Virus record (IMG/VR): IMGVR_UViG_3300031658_000007
Span: 1 to 61,089 of that record
Reading direction: 5' to 3' (one strand)
DNA: 61,089 nucleotides
From: a virus
The notes beneath the pieces are model-generated. The model made no database searches. It was not told the origin of the DNA and saw only the letters and a program-made list of their open reading frames with translations. Made by a program: the position numbers and the translations under genes. Shown one piece after another: positions 1-7,584 of the stretch; position 1 is the first letter of the stretch; every line of letters begins with the position of its first letter.

Positions 1-143
1 TGTTAGGAGCTACTACACTAGCTACGTCAGTGTTTACTTCACTTCTTTCACCACTTTCACTACTTTCACTAAGTAACTTATTCAGTGTAACAACATCTTT
101 AGTACCTGTAGTATCTGTAGTACCTGTAGTACCTGTTTTAGTA
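1..143. repeat. Terminal redundancy of the contig, left copy
   Basis: These bases match 60956-61089 except that the left copy has one extra 9-base unit (TACCTGTAG) in a short tandem run near 105-135. The repeat lies inside a protein-coding frame that stays open through the junction. It therefore looks like the overlap of a circularised assembly rather than the phage's physical direct terminal repeat. The 9-base difference is a whole number of codons and could be natural microvariation or assembly slippage. Confidence 0.9.
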
Positions 144-1498
144 CTCACTACTTTTGGAGTGTCTGTACCAGTAACTACTTCTGTAGTACCTGCACCAGAA
201 GGTGCTAGACCAGACATATATTGTGTTACTAACTGTTCGTCTGTTTGCCTCCTTGGTGCGCCTAGTTGCCTGATAGCATCAATTTCTAAACCTCTCATTA
301 TTTTATTTTGTTCAGCAGCAGCAGCAGCAGCAAGTTGAGATTGCTGTGGATTTCCTGCGTTGGGGTATGAAAGATTGCCAGTTTTGCTGTTTATTAGTAG
401 ATTTTCTTTTGCTTCAATACTTTTAGCAAGTGTTGTTAAATTTTTAAGACCACTACCTCCTTCAGCTATATAGTTGTAGTCATCTTTTAAAGTACCATCT
501 GGAGCCATAGCGAACACAAGAGCTTGTTGCATAGCTGTTGCACTTAAAACACCCAGTTTAGACAGATTAGCAACAGCACTATTAACATCAGACAGAGTAG
601 TGTTATTATCATTAATATCCAATCTGATACCAGCAACATGAGATGGTGTTGTGGCAGTTATACCAACAGCATCAATAACGGACTTTGCTACATTACTTAT
701 GTCTAGAAGATTACCACCTTTGTATAGAGAGGAGACGTTTCCTTGTGTACTACCCTTACCATTACCATAGTTAGTAAAGTAGTTACTAGTGTTGGGGGCA
801 TTTTTTTCTGTAGCATCGATAAGTTTAAGTATCATTGCTTCACTTTGAGTAGGAAACATCCTACCAAGTTGTTTTGCAACTGATGCATCAACTTGTGCAC
901 TAGTAAACTGACCTGATTGTACTAACGTTCTGCGTAGCTGGTCAGCGAAAAATGTAGGATCAACACCAGCTCCACTGTTATCTTTTATGACTTTGTTAAT
1001 AAAACCAATTTTAGTACTAACATCGTTTATTGCACCATCACCTTCAAAATCGCTAAGATTGCTGTACTCAGGGTATTTTTCCAGTAGTTTGATTACGTTA
1101 GGGTCGTCCGCACGATGCGCACCAGAATACGCCAAACCTGCGACTATTCCTTCTTCTGTTTTCTGGCGTTCTAAATCTAGTTTCTTTAGTCTAGATTCTT
1201 CGTCTATAGCACGTTGAGTTGCACCTTCGGTCCATTGCTGGCTTGCCTTGAATTGAGAGTTTTTGTCTAATCGTTCTTCTTCACGAAGACCTTGTTGTTG
1301 GTTAAACTGGTTTTGTTGGTTAAACAGTCTTTGTGTAAACTGATTTTGTTGTACTACTTCAGCTTGTCTTTCTGCTAAAGCTTCATTAATACTACCAATA
1401 TTTTGTGCGGCAGTAGCGTCTTGAAGAGCAGCAGCCTTTCTAAGAGCATTTGAGTTACTGTAATCAATACGATCATTACTAGATTTAAAAATTGCCAT
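1..1498 (-). CDS. Virion (probable ejection) protein, N-terminal part; continues across the junction
   Basis: The ATG is at 1498 and the frame is open to base 1. It continues in the same frame at 60955 down to 59799 once the 134/143-base overlap is removed (1498 + 1157 = 2655 nt, 884 residues). The N-terminal region is Gln/Ala-rich and charged (residues 30-120), as in coiled-coil virion proteins. The end of this part is a Thr/Gly/Ser-rich low-complexity linker. It lies between a 209-residue gene and the 969-residue gene next to the virion RNA polymerase, the place where N4 keeps proteins that enter the cell with the genome. I recognise no enzymatic motif. The virion/ejection role is inferred from position. 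Confidence 0.7.
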   Translation of the reverse strand, partial: MAIFKSSNDRIDYSNSNALRKAAALQDATAAQNIGSINEALAERQAEVVQQNQFTQRLFNQQNQFNQQQGLREEERLDKNSQFKASQQWTEGATQRAIDEESRLKKLDLERQKTEEGIVAGLAYSGAHRADDPNVIKLLEKYPEYSNLSDFEGDGAINDVSTKIGFINKVIKDNSGAGVDPTFFADQLRRTLVQSGQFTSAQVDASVAKQLGRMFPTQSEAMILKLIDATEKNAPNTSNYFTNYGNGKGSTQGNVSSLYKGGNLLDISNVAKSVIDAVGITATTPSHVAGIRLDINDNNTTLSDVNSAVANLSKLGVLSATAMQQALVFAMAPDGTLKDDYNYIAEGGSGLKNLTTLAKSIEAKENLLINSKTGNLSYPNAGNPQQSQLAAAAAAEQNKIMRGLEIDAIRQLGAPRRQTDEQLVTQYMSGLAPSGAGTTEVVTGTDTPKVVSTKTGTTGTTDTTGTKDVVTLNKLLSESSESGERSEVNTDVASVVAPN

Positions 1499-1520
1499 AT
1501 GAACGCTCTTTATATACTTA

Positions 1521-2150
1521 TTAAGTTATCGCACTGCCATCGACTTTCGATGCATTAGCTTGTGCCATTCTTCTTTGCCATTCTGGTGATCCTTCTGCGA
1601 CACTATTTAGTAGTAAACCATTACGTGTCCTTTCCATTAAATCTTGGTTATATGACAAAGTATCATTAGCAAGACTTCTATTGTAAGAAGCAAGCTCAGT
1701 ACCCGCCTGTCTTTCTGCTAACTTACGGCTTTTGTGTGCATTATACATATTGTAAAGACTACTTGCTCCTTGAGCAGCAAGACCAAAATTTTGCATACCT
1801 TGAGAAAATGGACTTAATTTTTGTGAATCCATAAGACTTTTGTACTGATCAAAAGTAAGTCCTTGTTGATTTCCACCTGTAGGATCAAAGTTAATTAAAG
1901 GTTTGTTAGTATTTTGGTCAGATGCCAAAACACCATAGCTAGTACTTTTAGGAGTAGCAAGACTACTACTATAGTTATTTTCGATATAATCAGGTACTCT
2001 TACAGGTTGATTAAAAGGTAAGTTACCAAAGCTATTAGTATCATCTTTAATAAACTTACCTCGGCTAATTAAACCTTCGTTAGTTATACTTTTATTGCGG
2101 ATAGCGTCTGCAGCTCTGTTACCTACAGTAGGATTTGATTCATATGCCAT
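1521..2150 (-). CDS. Virion-associated protein, 209 aa
   Basis: The product has no recognised domain. The first half is polar and Asn/Ser/Pro-rich. The second half has an Ala/Gly-rich segment followed by a charged helical stretch rich in Arg, Asn and Gln. In size, composition and position (just before a large virion protein) it resembles small internal virion proteins such as T7 gp14, but this is analogy only. Gaps to the neighbours are about 20 nt on each side, consistent with one late operon. Confidence 0.5.
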   Translation of the reverse strand: MAYESNPTVGNRAADAIRNKSITNEGLISRGKFIKDDTNSFGNLPFNQPVRVPDYIENNYSSSLATPKSTSYGVLASDQNTNKPLINFDPTGGNQQGLTFDQYKSLMDSQKLSPFSQGMQNFGLAAQGASSLYNMYNAHKSRKLAERQAGTELASYNRSLANDTLSYNQDLMERTRNGLLLNSVAEGSPEWQRRMAQANASKVDGSAIT

Positions 2151-2168
2151 AATTTATTTACCGTTTTT

Positions 2169-4637
2169 TTACACTACGCCCAAGATTAGAGCATTATCAT
2201 GATAGTTACCTACTAATGTATCATAATTATAGAAGCTAGAGAAGTCATATTGCATAGGACCAGCCATGTACCTTAAAGTATCTGGGCTACGTAAGTATGC
2301 TAGGTAGGTCGGGTTTAGTCCAGACTCCTGAGCTTCTATAAGACCAGCTATTTCCTGTGACCTAGTATTGAACTCATCATTTATCCTAGCTGACTCTTCT
2401 CTAAGAGCCATAAGGTCTGAATTTATATCAGCTGTTAGTATATCTGAGAAAGTAGTTACAGCATTTAAAACACTAGCAGGGTCAGAAAATAATGTACTTC
2501 CACCACCTGTTTGAAATGTTAAGTAAACTGCTACTGCAGCTACTACTGCTTTTAAGAAGTCGTTGTCTATAGTATTTATTATAGCTATAGCTACTGTCAT
2601 TATAATGTAGTTTGATATTATTTTTATAAAGAATTCCTTACCTAAAGTAGCGGGATTAAAGGTTATAACAGCAATAACTATAAGAATAAACTCCATAAAT
2701 GAAGCGAATAAGCTAGTTTCGTACCACTCTAAATGAGTTAGTGTAACACCGTAAAAGTTTAATCTTAATGATGCATTAAGTAATTCTATCTGCTCTAAAG
2801 GTGTTAAAGAGTTAACAGAAAAGTTAGAGATAAGTACAGTAAAGTTACTATTACCTAACTTGGAAACACTCATATTCTCATTTCCGTTACCAGCTATGAA
2901 ATCAATTCCAGATAAATCATTTAGTACTATAACTGAACACGTAGTAGGATTAATTTGTTTACGCATAGTTAATGTAGTTATAGAAGTAACAGAATGGTTA
3001 TATGTACCTACACTACCAATAACAAGTGCCTGTGTTGAAGCAGACTGAGTAGACCAAACTAAGGCTTTCTTAACGTTTTGCTCTATGAAAGTAGCGTAGT
3101 AGCCTTCGTCATTAAGATCACTATTAAAATTAACAGCTTGTGTTGTTACTAAACCATAGAACATTTCGTAAAGTATTTTTGATACTACTTTAGAAGTATC
3201 TGTAGGGTTTACAGCGAAAGTTAAAAACACCTCTGGTACGTTAGCTATATCAGGATTTTCCTCTACCTGTGTCATTATATCTTCAAAGTTTAAATCTAAA
3301 GTATCAAGTAACGCTACTGTGCCATCGTAGTTAGCTTGTCCTTCAGTAGCTACACTTACTGTTTCGTTACTCTCTCTTAAAATACCTATAGGCATCATTT
3401 CAAGATTTGTAACAGTACTGTAAACTCTTCTTACTTCAGGAAAGGTATTAGTAGTTAAATCATAAAGCCAATACCTCCACTCACTAGATGATGTAACCCA
3501 GTACGTAGCTATAACGTATACTTTTATAGGATACGCACTGTAACTAAGCGTAGTAGAAATAGTAGCAATTGAAGCAGAAGGCATAGTTGTATTATCTGTT
3601 TGTACAGAATTAGCTGCTGCCCACGTTATGTTTGTTGTTATTGAAGACTTACCTACAGCTAGTGAAGTCAGTTCAAAACTAGTTTGTGTAGATATACTAC
3701 TAATACTAACTGCCATACTTACACTACCAGAAGATAATACACCTCCTGTTGTACCTATAGTAAAAGTAGCAGTGGTACTATTTGCTGGTATAACTACACT
3801 AGAAACACCAGTGTAATGAGTGCCATTTACAGCACTTCCTGTGTAAGCTAGGTTTACTGTTACTGTGTTACCAGAAGGAACAGGTCTGTCTATGCTTATT
3901 GTATAGCTAGTGGTAGTGTTTCCTTGCTGTACTTCAGAAGGACCAGATAAGTAAAAGGTAGTAATTGGTCTTATTCTGGTAATTGGCATACTGTAAGTAT
4001 TGTTACCAGCGTTGTACGTAATAGCTCCTAGTGCGTAATTTGTCCAAGTACCATAAGCGTCTGTGTAAGTAAGAGTGTTAGACCAAGGGTGGTATGAAAA
4101 GTTGTCTTGTAGGTAATGCTTATAGTACTCTTCTTTAGATGGGTGTCTCTCAGTTACAGTAATAAGTGTAGGTGAACTGCTGGGTGTGCCATATGGTCTG
4201 TTAGGAACATATATATTTAGAGCATCTACAATTGCAGATTTATTTATACTACTTGTTTTTATATTTGAAGTAGGCAGCTCATAAGGGTAAGCACCAGATT
4301 CTGCAAAAGTGTAGTAGCCGTCTATCATAACTGATCCCATAAACGCATGTTTTATAAAAGCAGAAGTTAAAGGAACATCAGGATTTTTAGTATGTTCTAC
4401 AGCAATTTTTGTTATAGCATCACTTTCTAAGTCCATAGAATCAGGGTAAAGTTTTTGTGATACTAACTGAACATTAACTACAGTCTGGTCTTCTATACCG
4501 AATACTCCAGCAACTATCTCTAGTGCTGGCATTACTATTTCATCCCATATTCCCTCAACGATTCCAGTAACAACATCATCTACTACCTCTATGATGTCGT
4601 CTATGATGTCGTCTATGATTTCTACTAGGTCACTCAT
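2169..4637 (-). CDS. Large virion protein with Calx-beta-like domain and C-terminal membrane segments
   Basis: An 822-residue protein. The N-terminus is extremely acidic and Ile/Val-rich (repeated Asp-Asp-Ile/Val within residues 5-30). Residues about 225-310 look like a Calx-beta fold: a Thr/Ser-rich beta segment with Gly-x-x-Tyr-x-Gly-Val followed by a Val-Ile-Pro-Ala turn. Residues about 640-705 hold two or three hydrophobic stretches that could span a membrane, followed by a Gly-rich turn and an amphipathic C-terminus. The ATG overlaps the preceding stop by 4 nt. The position matches the N4 region of ejected proteins, so a membrane-penetrating role is plausible but inferred. It is the last gene before the 209-residue gene and lies directly downstream of the acyl module. 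Confidence 0.6.
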   Translation of the reverse strand: MSDLVEIIDDIIDDIIEVVDDVVTGIVEGIWDEIVMPALEIVAGVFGIEDQTVVNVQLVSQKLYPDSMDLESDAITKIAVEHTKNPDVPLTSAFIKHAFMGSVMIDGYYTFAESGAYPYELPTSNIKTSSINKSAIVDALNIYVPNRPYGTPSSSPTLITVTERHPSKEEYYKHYLQDNFSYHPWSNTLTYTDAYGTWTNYALGAITYNAGNNTYSMPITRIRPITTFYLSGPSEVQQGNTTTSYTISIDRPVPSGNTVTVNLAYTGSAVNGTHYTGVSSVVIPANSTTATFTIGTTGGVLSSGSVSMAVSISSISTQTSFELTSLAVGKSSITTNITWAAANSVQTDNTTMPSASIATISTTLSYSAYPIKVYVIATYWVTSSSEWRYWLYDLTTNTFPEVRRVYSTVTNLEMMPIGILRESNETVSVATEGQANYDGTVALLDTLDLNFEDIMTQVEENPDIANVPEVFLTFAVNPTDTSKVVSKILYEMFYGLVTTQAVNFNSDLNDEGYYATFIEQNVKKALVWSTQSASTQALVIGSVGTYNHSVTSITTLTMRKQINPTTCSVIVLNDLSGIDFIAGNGNENMSVSKLGNSNFTVLISNFSVNSLTPLEQIELLNASLRLNFYGVTLTHLEWYETSLFASFMEFILIVIAVITFNPATLGKEFFIKIISNYIIMTVAIAIINTIDNDFLKAVVAAVAVYLTFQTGGGSTLFSDPASVLNAVTTFSDILTADINSDLMALREESARINDEFNTRSQEIAGLIEAQESGLNPTYLAYLRSPDTLRYMAGPMQYDFSSFYNYDTLVGNYHDNALILGVV

Positions 4638-5119
4638 AGCCAGTTCAACTTCTTTATAAGGGTTTCTATTTTTAACTTAAATAAGTCTACACGAATAACA
4701 ACAGGAGTACCAAACTCGTACCATTTACGTATGCTTTTAATAGTTAGAAAACTTTTAAACTTTATAACTCCTTCATTTTTGTGGGGTGTAAAACTTAGTA
4801 ACTTTGTATTAGGATCTATGTCTTCAGAAAAAACACCTGTAAATAACGCTAACATTCCTAGTGGGTTATTATCACCATAGAAAATTAATCCGTTTGATTT
4901 ATAACGGTCTAATCTTGTGTAGTATAGAAAGCAAGAACCATCAACTAAGCAGTAAGCTGTACTTTCTTCTATGGATTTTAGCATTGCAGTCTTATACTTT
5001 TCTGAAGTACCAGAAGGAAGTATATGGGATACAGTAGAGTAATGGGTTACTATGTCTTCTTTAGTGCATTTCCTTACACTTTGGCGTATTAATTCTGGGG
5101 TGAACGATTGGTATTTCAT
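4634..5119 (-). CDS. Conserved phage protein, 161 aa, downstream of the ketoacyl synthase
   Basis: No motif identifies it with certainty. The centre contains Tyr-Cys-Leu-Val-Asp-Gly-Ser-Cys and an aromatic Tyr-Gly-Asp-Asn-Asn-Pro-Leu stretch (residues about 55-90). The C-terminus is basic. Small virion-operon proteins of this kind in podoviruses are sometimes labelled acyl/acetyltransferase-like (T7 gp13/DUF2833 type), but I do not see that family's signature clearly. It starts 6 nt after the ketoacyl synthase stop and overlaps the next start by 4 nt, so it is co-transcribed with the acyl genes and could be part of that module. Confidence 0.5.
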   Translation of the reverse strand: MKYQSFTPELIRQSVRKCTKEDIVTHYSTVSHILPSGTSEKYKTAMLKSIEESTAYCLVDGSCFLYYTRLDRYKSNGLIFYGDNNPLGMLALFTGVFSEDIDPNTKLLSFTPHKNEGVIKFKSFLTIKSIRKWYEFGTPVVIRVDLFKLKIETLIKKLNWL

Positions 5120-5125
5120 GTAAAC

Positions 5126-5962
5126 CTAGTGTTTATTTATTGTACATGCACCGAAAAACCCACCTGCTCCATTAGCTACAGCTAGTATAGTTCCTTTTAT
5201 ACTATCATCAGATAGTACCATACATACTTCTAGTAGGCTGCTTATACCCTGTGTGTGTCCTATATCTTGCTTGTAAGCTATTGGTGTAGCTAAGGCAGCT
5301 AGATCTACTTCTGCTTCAGTATTAGATGGTGTGCCTGTTCCGTGTAGTTTAACATAGTCAACAGGGTAACTTGGTATTAATGTGTTTAAGTTATCTCTTG
5401 TAAAATAGAAAGCATTTCTGTTGTAAACAAAGTCGAATCTAGAGTCTACTATGTCGTTACCACCTGCACCTAACTTCATATACACAAACCCATCACCACA
5501 CATGAGTTTTATCTTAATCTCTCTAAAAGACCTTAAAGTTTCTTTAGATGTACGCTCACCACCAATAATAATAACTTCTTCACATATACCTGAGTCTAAC
5601 CAAGAGTTAGCTATGGTAAGTGCTTGTACACCGCTAGAGCATGTACCACTGGTAGTGGTTGCTACTTTTATATGCTCTGGATTTTTAAAACTACCTATCC
5701 ATTTATGCATAATATAGCTAGTGCCGCATGTTAATGCCACTAGGTACTTAGTGGAATCATTACGAGAAACACCACTTTCAGCTTGTGAAATAGTGAAACC
5801 ATCAACGTATATAAAACCTGTATCCTTAGTCAGCTCTACGTTTAAGTCAGCTAACTTAATGAACTGGTTTACAGAGGATAAGTCTCTATCTAGTTCTGGT
5901 ATAGCGAAATAGTCTTCTCTTCTTTCCGTTGGAACTATGTGCTTGTACGAGAGGATTTGCAT
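5126..5962 (-). CDS. Beta-ketoacyl synthase (KAS, FabF/thiolase superfamily), compact
   Basis: Predicted condensing enzyme that extends an acyl chain by decarboxylative Claisen condensation on an acyl carrier protein. The catalytic residues are all present: nucleophile Cys108 in Thr-Cys-Ser-Ser-Gly, His207 in His-Gly-Thr-Gly-Thr, Lys231 five residues before His236, and His236 in Gly-His-Thr-Gln-Gly. The Gly-Asp-Gly motif (156-158) and the C-terminal Asn-Gly-Ala-Gly-Gly-Phe-Phe-Gly loop also fit the fold. At 278 residues it is far shorter than FabF (about 410), mostly by losing N-terminal and cap segments. It overlaps the acyl carrier protein gene by 28 nt. It sits inside the virion gene operon, not with metabolic genes. 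The real substrate and any acceptor are unknown. Confidence 0.88.
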   Translation of the reverse strand: MQILSYKHIVPTERREDYFAIPELDRDLSSVNQFIKLADLNVELTKDTGFIYVDGFTISQAESGVSRNDSTKYLVALTCGTSYIMHKWIGSFKNPEHIKVATTTSGTCSSGVQALTIANSWLDSGICEEVIIIGGERTSKETLRSFREIKIKLMCGDGFVYMKLGAGGNDIVDSRFDFVYNRNAFYFTRDNLNTLIPSYPVDYVKLHGTGTPSNTEAEVDLAALATPIAYKQDIGHTQGISSLLEVCMVLSDDSIKGTILAVANGAGGFFGACTINKH

Positions 5963-6180
5963 GTGTTCACTAAGTCCTTAACCGATAGTTTAAATTGATC
6001 TAGGGTTTCTACCAACTTTTCATCTATGTCATATTCTGCGGAAAGCATTAGCAACACCATTGAAACACCCAGACTATCTAGCTCACTGTCCATAAACATA
6101 TCGTCCATGAGAAGTGGCATACCATTCTCAGAGGCAACTTGTGTATTTATATTAGCTAGTATCTCTTCTTCTTCAGTCAT
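5935..6180 (-). CDS. Acyl carrier protein
   Basis: An 81-residue acidic protein with the phosphopantetheine attachment motif Asp-Ser-Leu at residues 35-37 (Ser36), preceded by acidic residues and followed by the helix II pattern Gly-Val-Ser-Met-Val-Leu-Leu. Length and position of the Ser match bacterial AcpP. It would need a host 4'-phosphopantetheinyl transferase, since none is seen here. The ATG overlaps the preceding stop (TAATG), and the gene runs into the ketoacyl synthase, so the two are translated together. The natural partner is very likely the adjacent synthase; the host fatty acid pathway is an alternative target. Confidence 0.85.
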   Translation of the reverse strand: MTEEEEILANINTQVASENGMPLLMDDMFMDSELDSLGVSMVLLMLSAEYDIDEKLVETLDQFKLSVKDLVNTCKSSRTST

Positions 6181-6995
6181 TATGGTATTGCTGTTCCACC
6201 AACGTCAGTCATTATACTGTTGTATAAGTTCTTGGTGTTAGCTTCTACGGTAGTACTAGGAGGATCACCTGTTTTAATTACGGAGTAGTAAATAGCCCAA
6301 GTCTCTAAGGCTTTAGCTAGTACTTTTTGTTTAGAGTCTACTTTAAATCCTAAAGTCTGTGCTACTATTAAGTCATCTTTTTTATCTTCAGTAACTTTTT
6401 GTGACTGCATTAACAAGTTCTGTGACCCAAGAAGTGTAATCTTAGCTGCTCCTTCAAGTACTTGTTTATCTACTAACAAACCTTGTTTACCAGTTAATGC
6501 TATCTTAGCTGTTCCTTCTTCTATCTGCTTATCTATCATAAGCCCTTGTTTCGTGTCTAGGCTAATTTTAGATGAACCTTCTTCTACCTGCTTGTCTACT
6601 AGTAAACCTTGCTTAGTTTCTATAGCTATCTTAGAACTTCCTTGCTCTACTTGTTTGTCTATTAGAACTCCTTGTTTTGTGTCTAGCGTAATCTTAGAAG
6701 TAGTTTCTTCAACCTGTTTATCTACTAGCAACTTTTGTGACTGTAGCATAGCAGATTGGTCTATCTGTATTTGAGTTTCTAAATATATCTTAGCTGATGT
6801 CTGAATTGCTGCTTGCATAGCACCAAGGTATACGTTGGCGTAATCAACGTTACTGATAGCTCCTGCTGTGTATTGGGATTTTATATGAGCAGTGATGGTT
6901 TCCATCATGTTGTCAAAAATACCACTACCAGTTACGGCAAAGGTAGTACCATCAGTAGCTACATTATTTGTAAATTCAGTAAAAGCTAAAGTCAT
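6180..6995 (-). CDS. Virion-region protein with five 21-residue repeats
   Basis: A 271-residue protein. Residues about 85-205 are built from about five copies of a 21-residue unit with the pattern Lys-Gln-Gly-Leu-Leu-Val-Asp-Lys-Gln-Val-Glu-Glu-Gly, then Ser/Ala-Lys-Ile-Ser-Leu-Asp-Thr. The repeat is also visible in the DNA as 63-base units. The hydrophobic spacing suggests a long rod, either coiled coil or beta-solenoid. The N-terminal 80 residues are non-repetitive. The gene precedes and overlaps the acyl carrier gene. The many Ser, Thr and Lys residues on a repeating surface make it one candidate acceptor for acylation, which is speculation. It is otherwise a probable structural protein. 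Confidence 0.6.
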   Translation of the reverse strand: MTLAFTEFTNNVATDGTTFAVTGSGIFDNMMETITAHIKSQYTAGAISNVDYANVYLGAMQAAIQTSAKIYLETQIQIDQSAMLQSQKLLVDKQVEETTSKITLDTKQGVLIDKQVEQGSSKIAIETKQGLLVDKQVEEGSSKISLDTKQGLMIDKQIEEGTAKIALTGKQGLLVDKQVLEGAAKITLLGSQNLLMQSQKVTEDKKDDLIVAQTLGFKVDSKQKVLAKALETWAIYYSVIKTGDPPSTTVEANTKNLYNSIMTDVGGTAIP

Positions 6996-6997
6996 TG

Positions 6998-7498
6998 TTA
7001 TTCACTTTCTCCGTAGCTAATAGCGTATTTCTTAACGCGAGTTGCTACTTTGTTTCCAGTACGCTTACCATCAATAATTTCATCTTTGTGCAGAGTCATC
7101 ATTGCTGAATTAGCAATTTTAATTAAAGACACTTCTAGTTCTACAGGGATGTCTAGTGGTACATTCTTAGCCATACCGAAAAAGTTATTCTCAAAACTTA
7201 GGTGTGCAGTAGTAACCATGTCAGCTTCACGTACATCTTTATTAGTAATTGTTACTACTTTAGTAAGGAAAGCTTCTTTTTTTGCTACTGCTATTTTTTG
7301 ACGAGAACTTAAAACAGTATCTTTTTTTGTTTCTGCCTTAGCAGGTGCAGAGGAGGCAAGGGTTTCGTCTGGCGAAATAACACCTTTAGCCTCATCTACT
7401 AAATTTTTAAGTTTGGTAGTTTGTATATTACTTTGGAAACTTAGCCCAAGGGTATTAGCTTCTTCTACTAGTATTGATCTTTCTGTTGGTTGTGGCAT
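6998..7498 (-). CDS. Virion-region protein with SAP/HeH-like N-terminus
   Basis: A 166-residue protein. Residues about 8-38 have the helix-extension-helix look of SAP/HeH motifs (small hydrophobics, Gly-Leu, then Lys-Leu-Lys-x-Leu). A linker rich in Ala, Lys and Ser follows, then a folded-looking C-terminal half from residue 75. It lies directly downstream of the major capsid gene, after a hairpin, so a capsid-associated or head-completion role is plausible. No specific family was recognised. Confidence 0.5.
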   Translation of the reverse strand: MPQPTERSILVEEANTLGLSFQSNIQTTKLKNLVDEAKGVISPDETLASSAPAKAETKKDTVLSSRQKIAVAKKEAFLTKVVTITNKDVREADMVTTAHLSFENNFFGMAKNVPLDIPVELEVSLIKIANSAMMTLHKDEIIDGKRTGNKVATRVKKYAISYGESE

Positions 7499-7527
7499 GT
7501 TAAATCTTCTCAGTTGTTTAACGGGTT

Positions 7528-7565
7528 ATAATAAATGGCTAGGACTCAAATGAATCCCAGCCATG
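7528..7565 (-). terminator. Stem-loop after the capsid gene
   Basis: ATGGCT (7536-7541) pairs with AGCCAT (7560-7565), with inner GGA/TCC pairing, and is followed on the minus strand by a T/A-rich run (7528-7535). It lies just downstream of the capsid stop, where phages often place an attenuator to raise capsid transcript relative to downstream genes. Function inferred. Confidence 0.5.
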
Positions 7566-7584
7566 TTCTACTTTACTCTACTGC

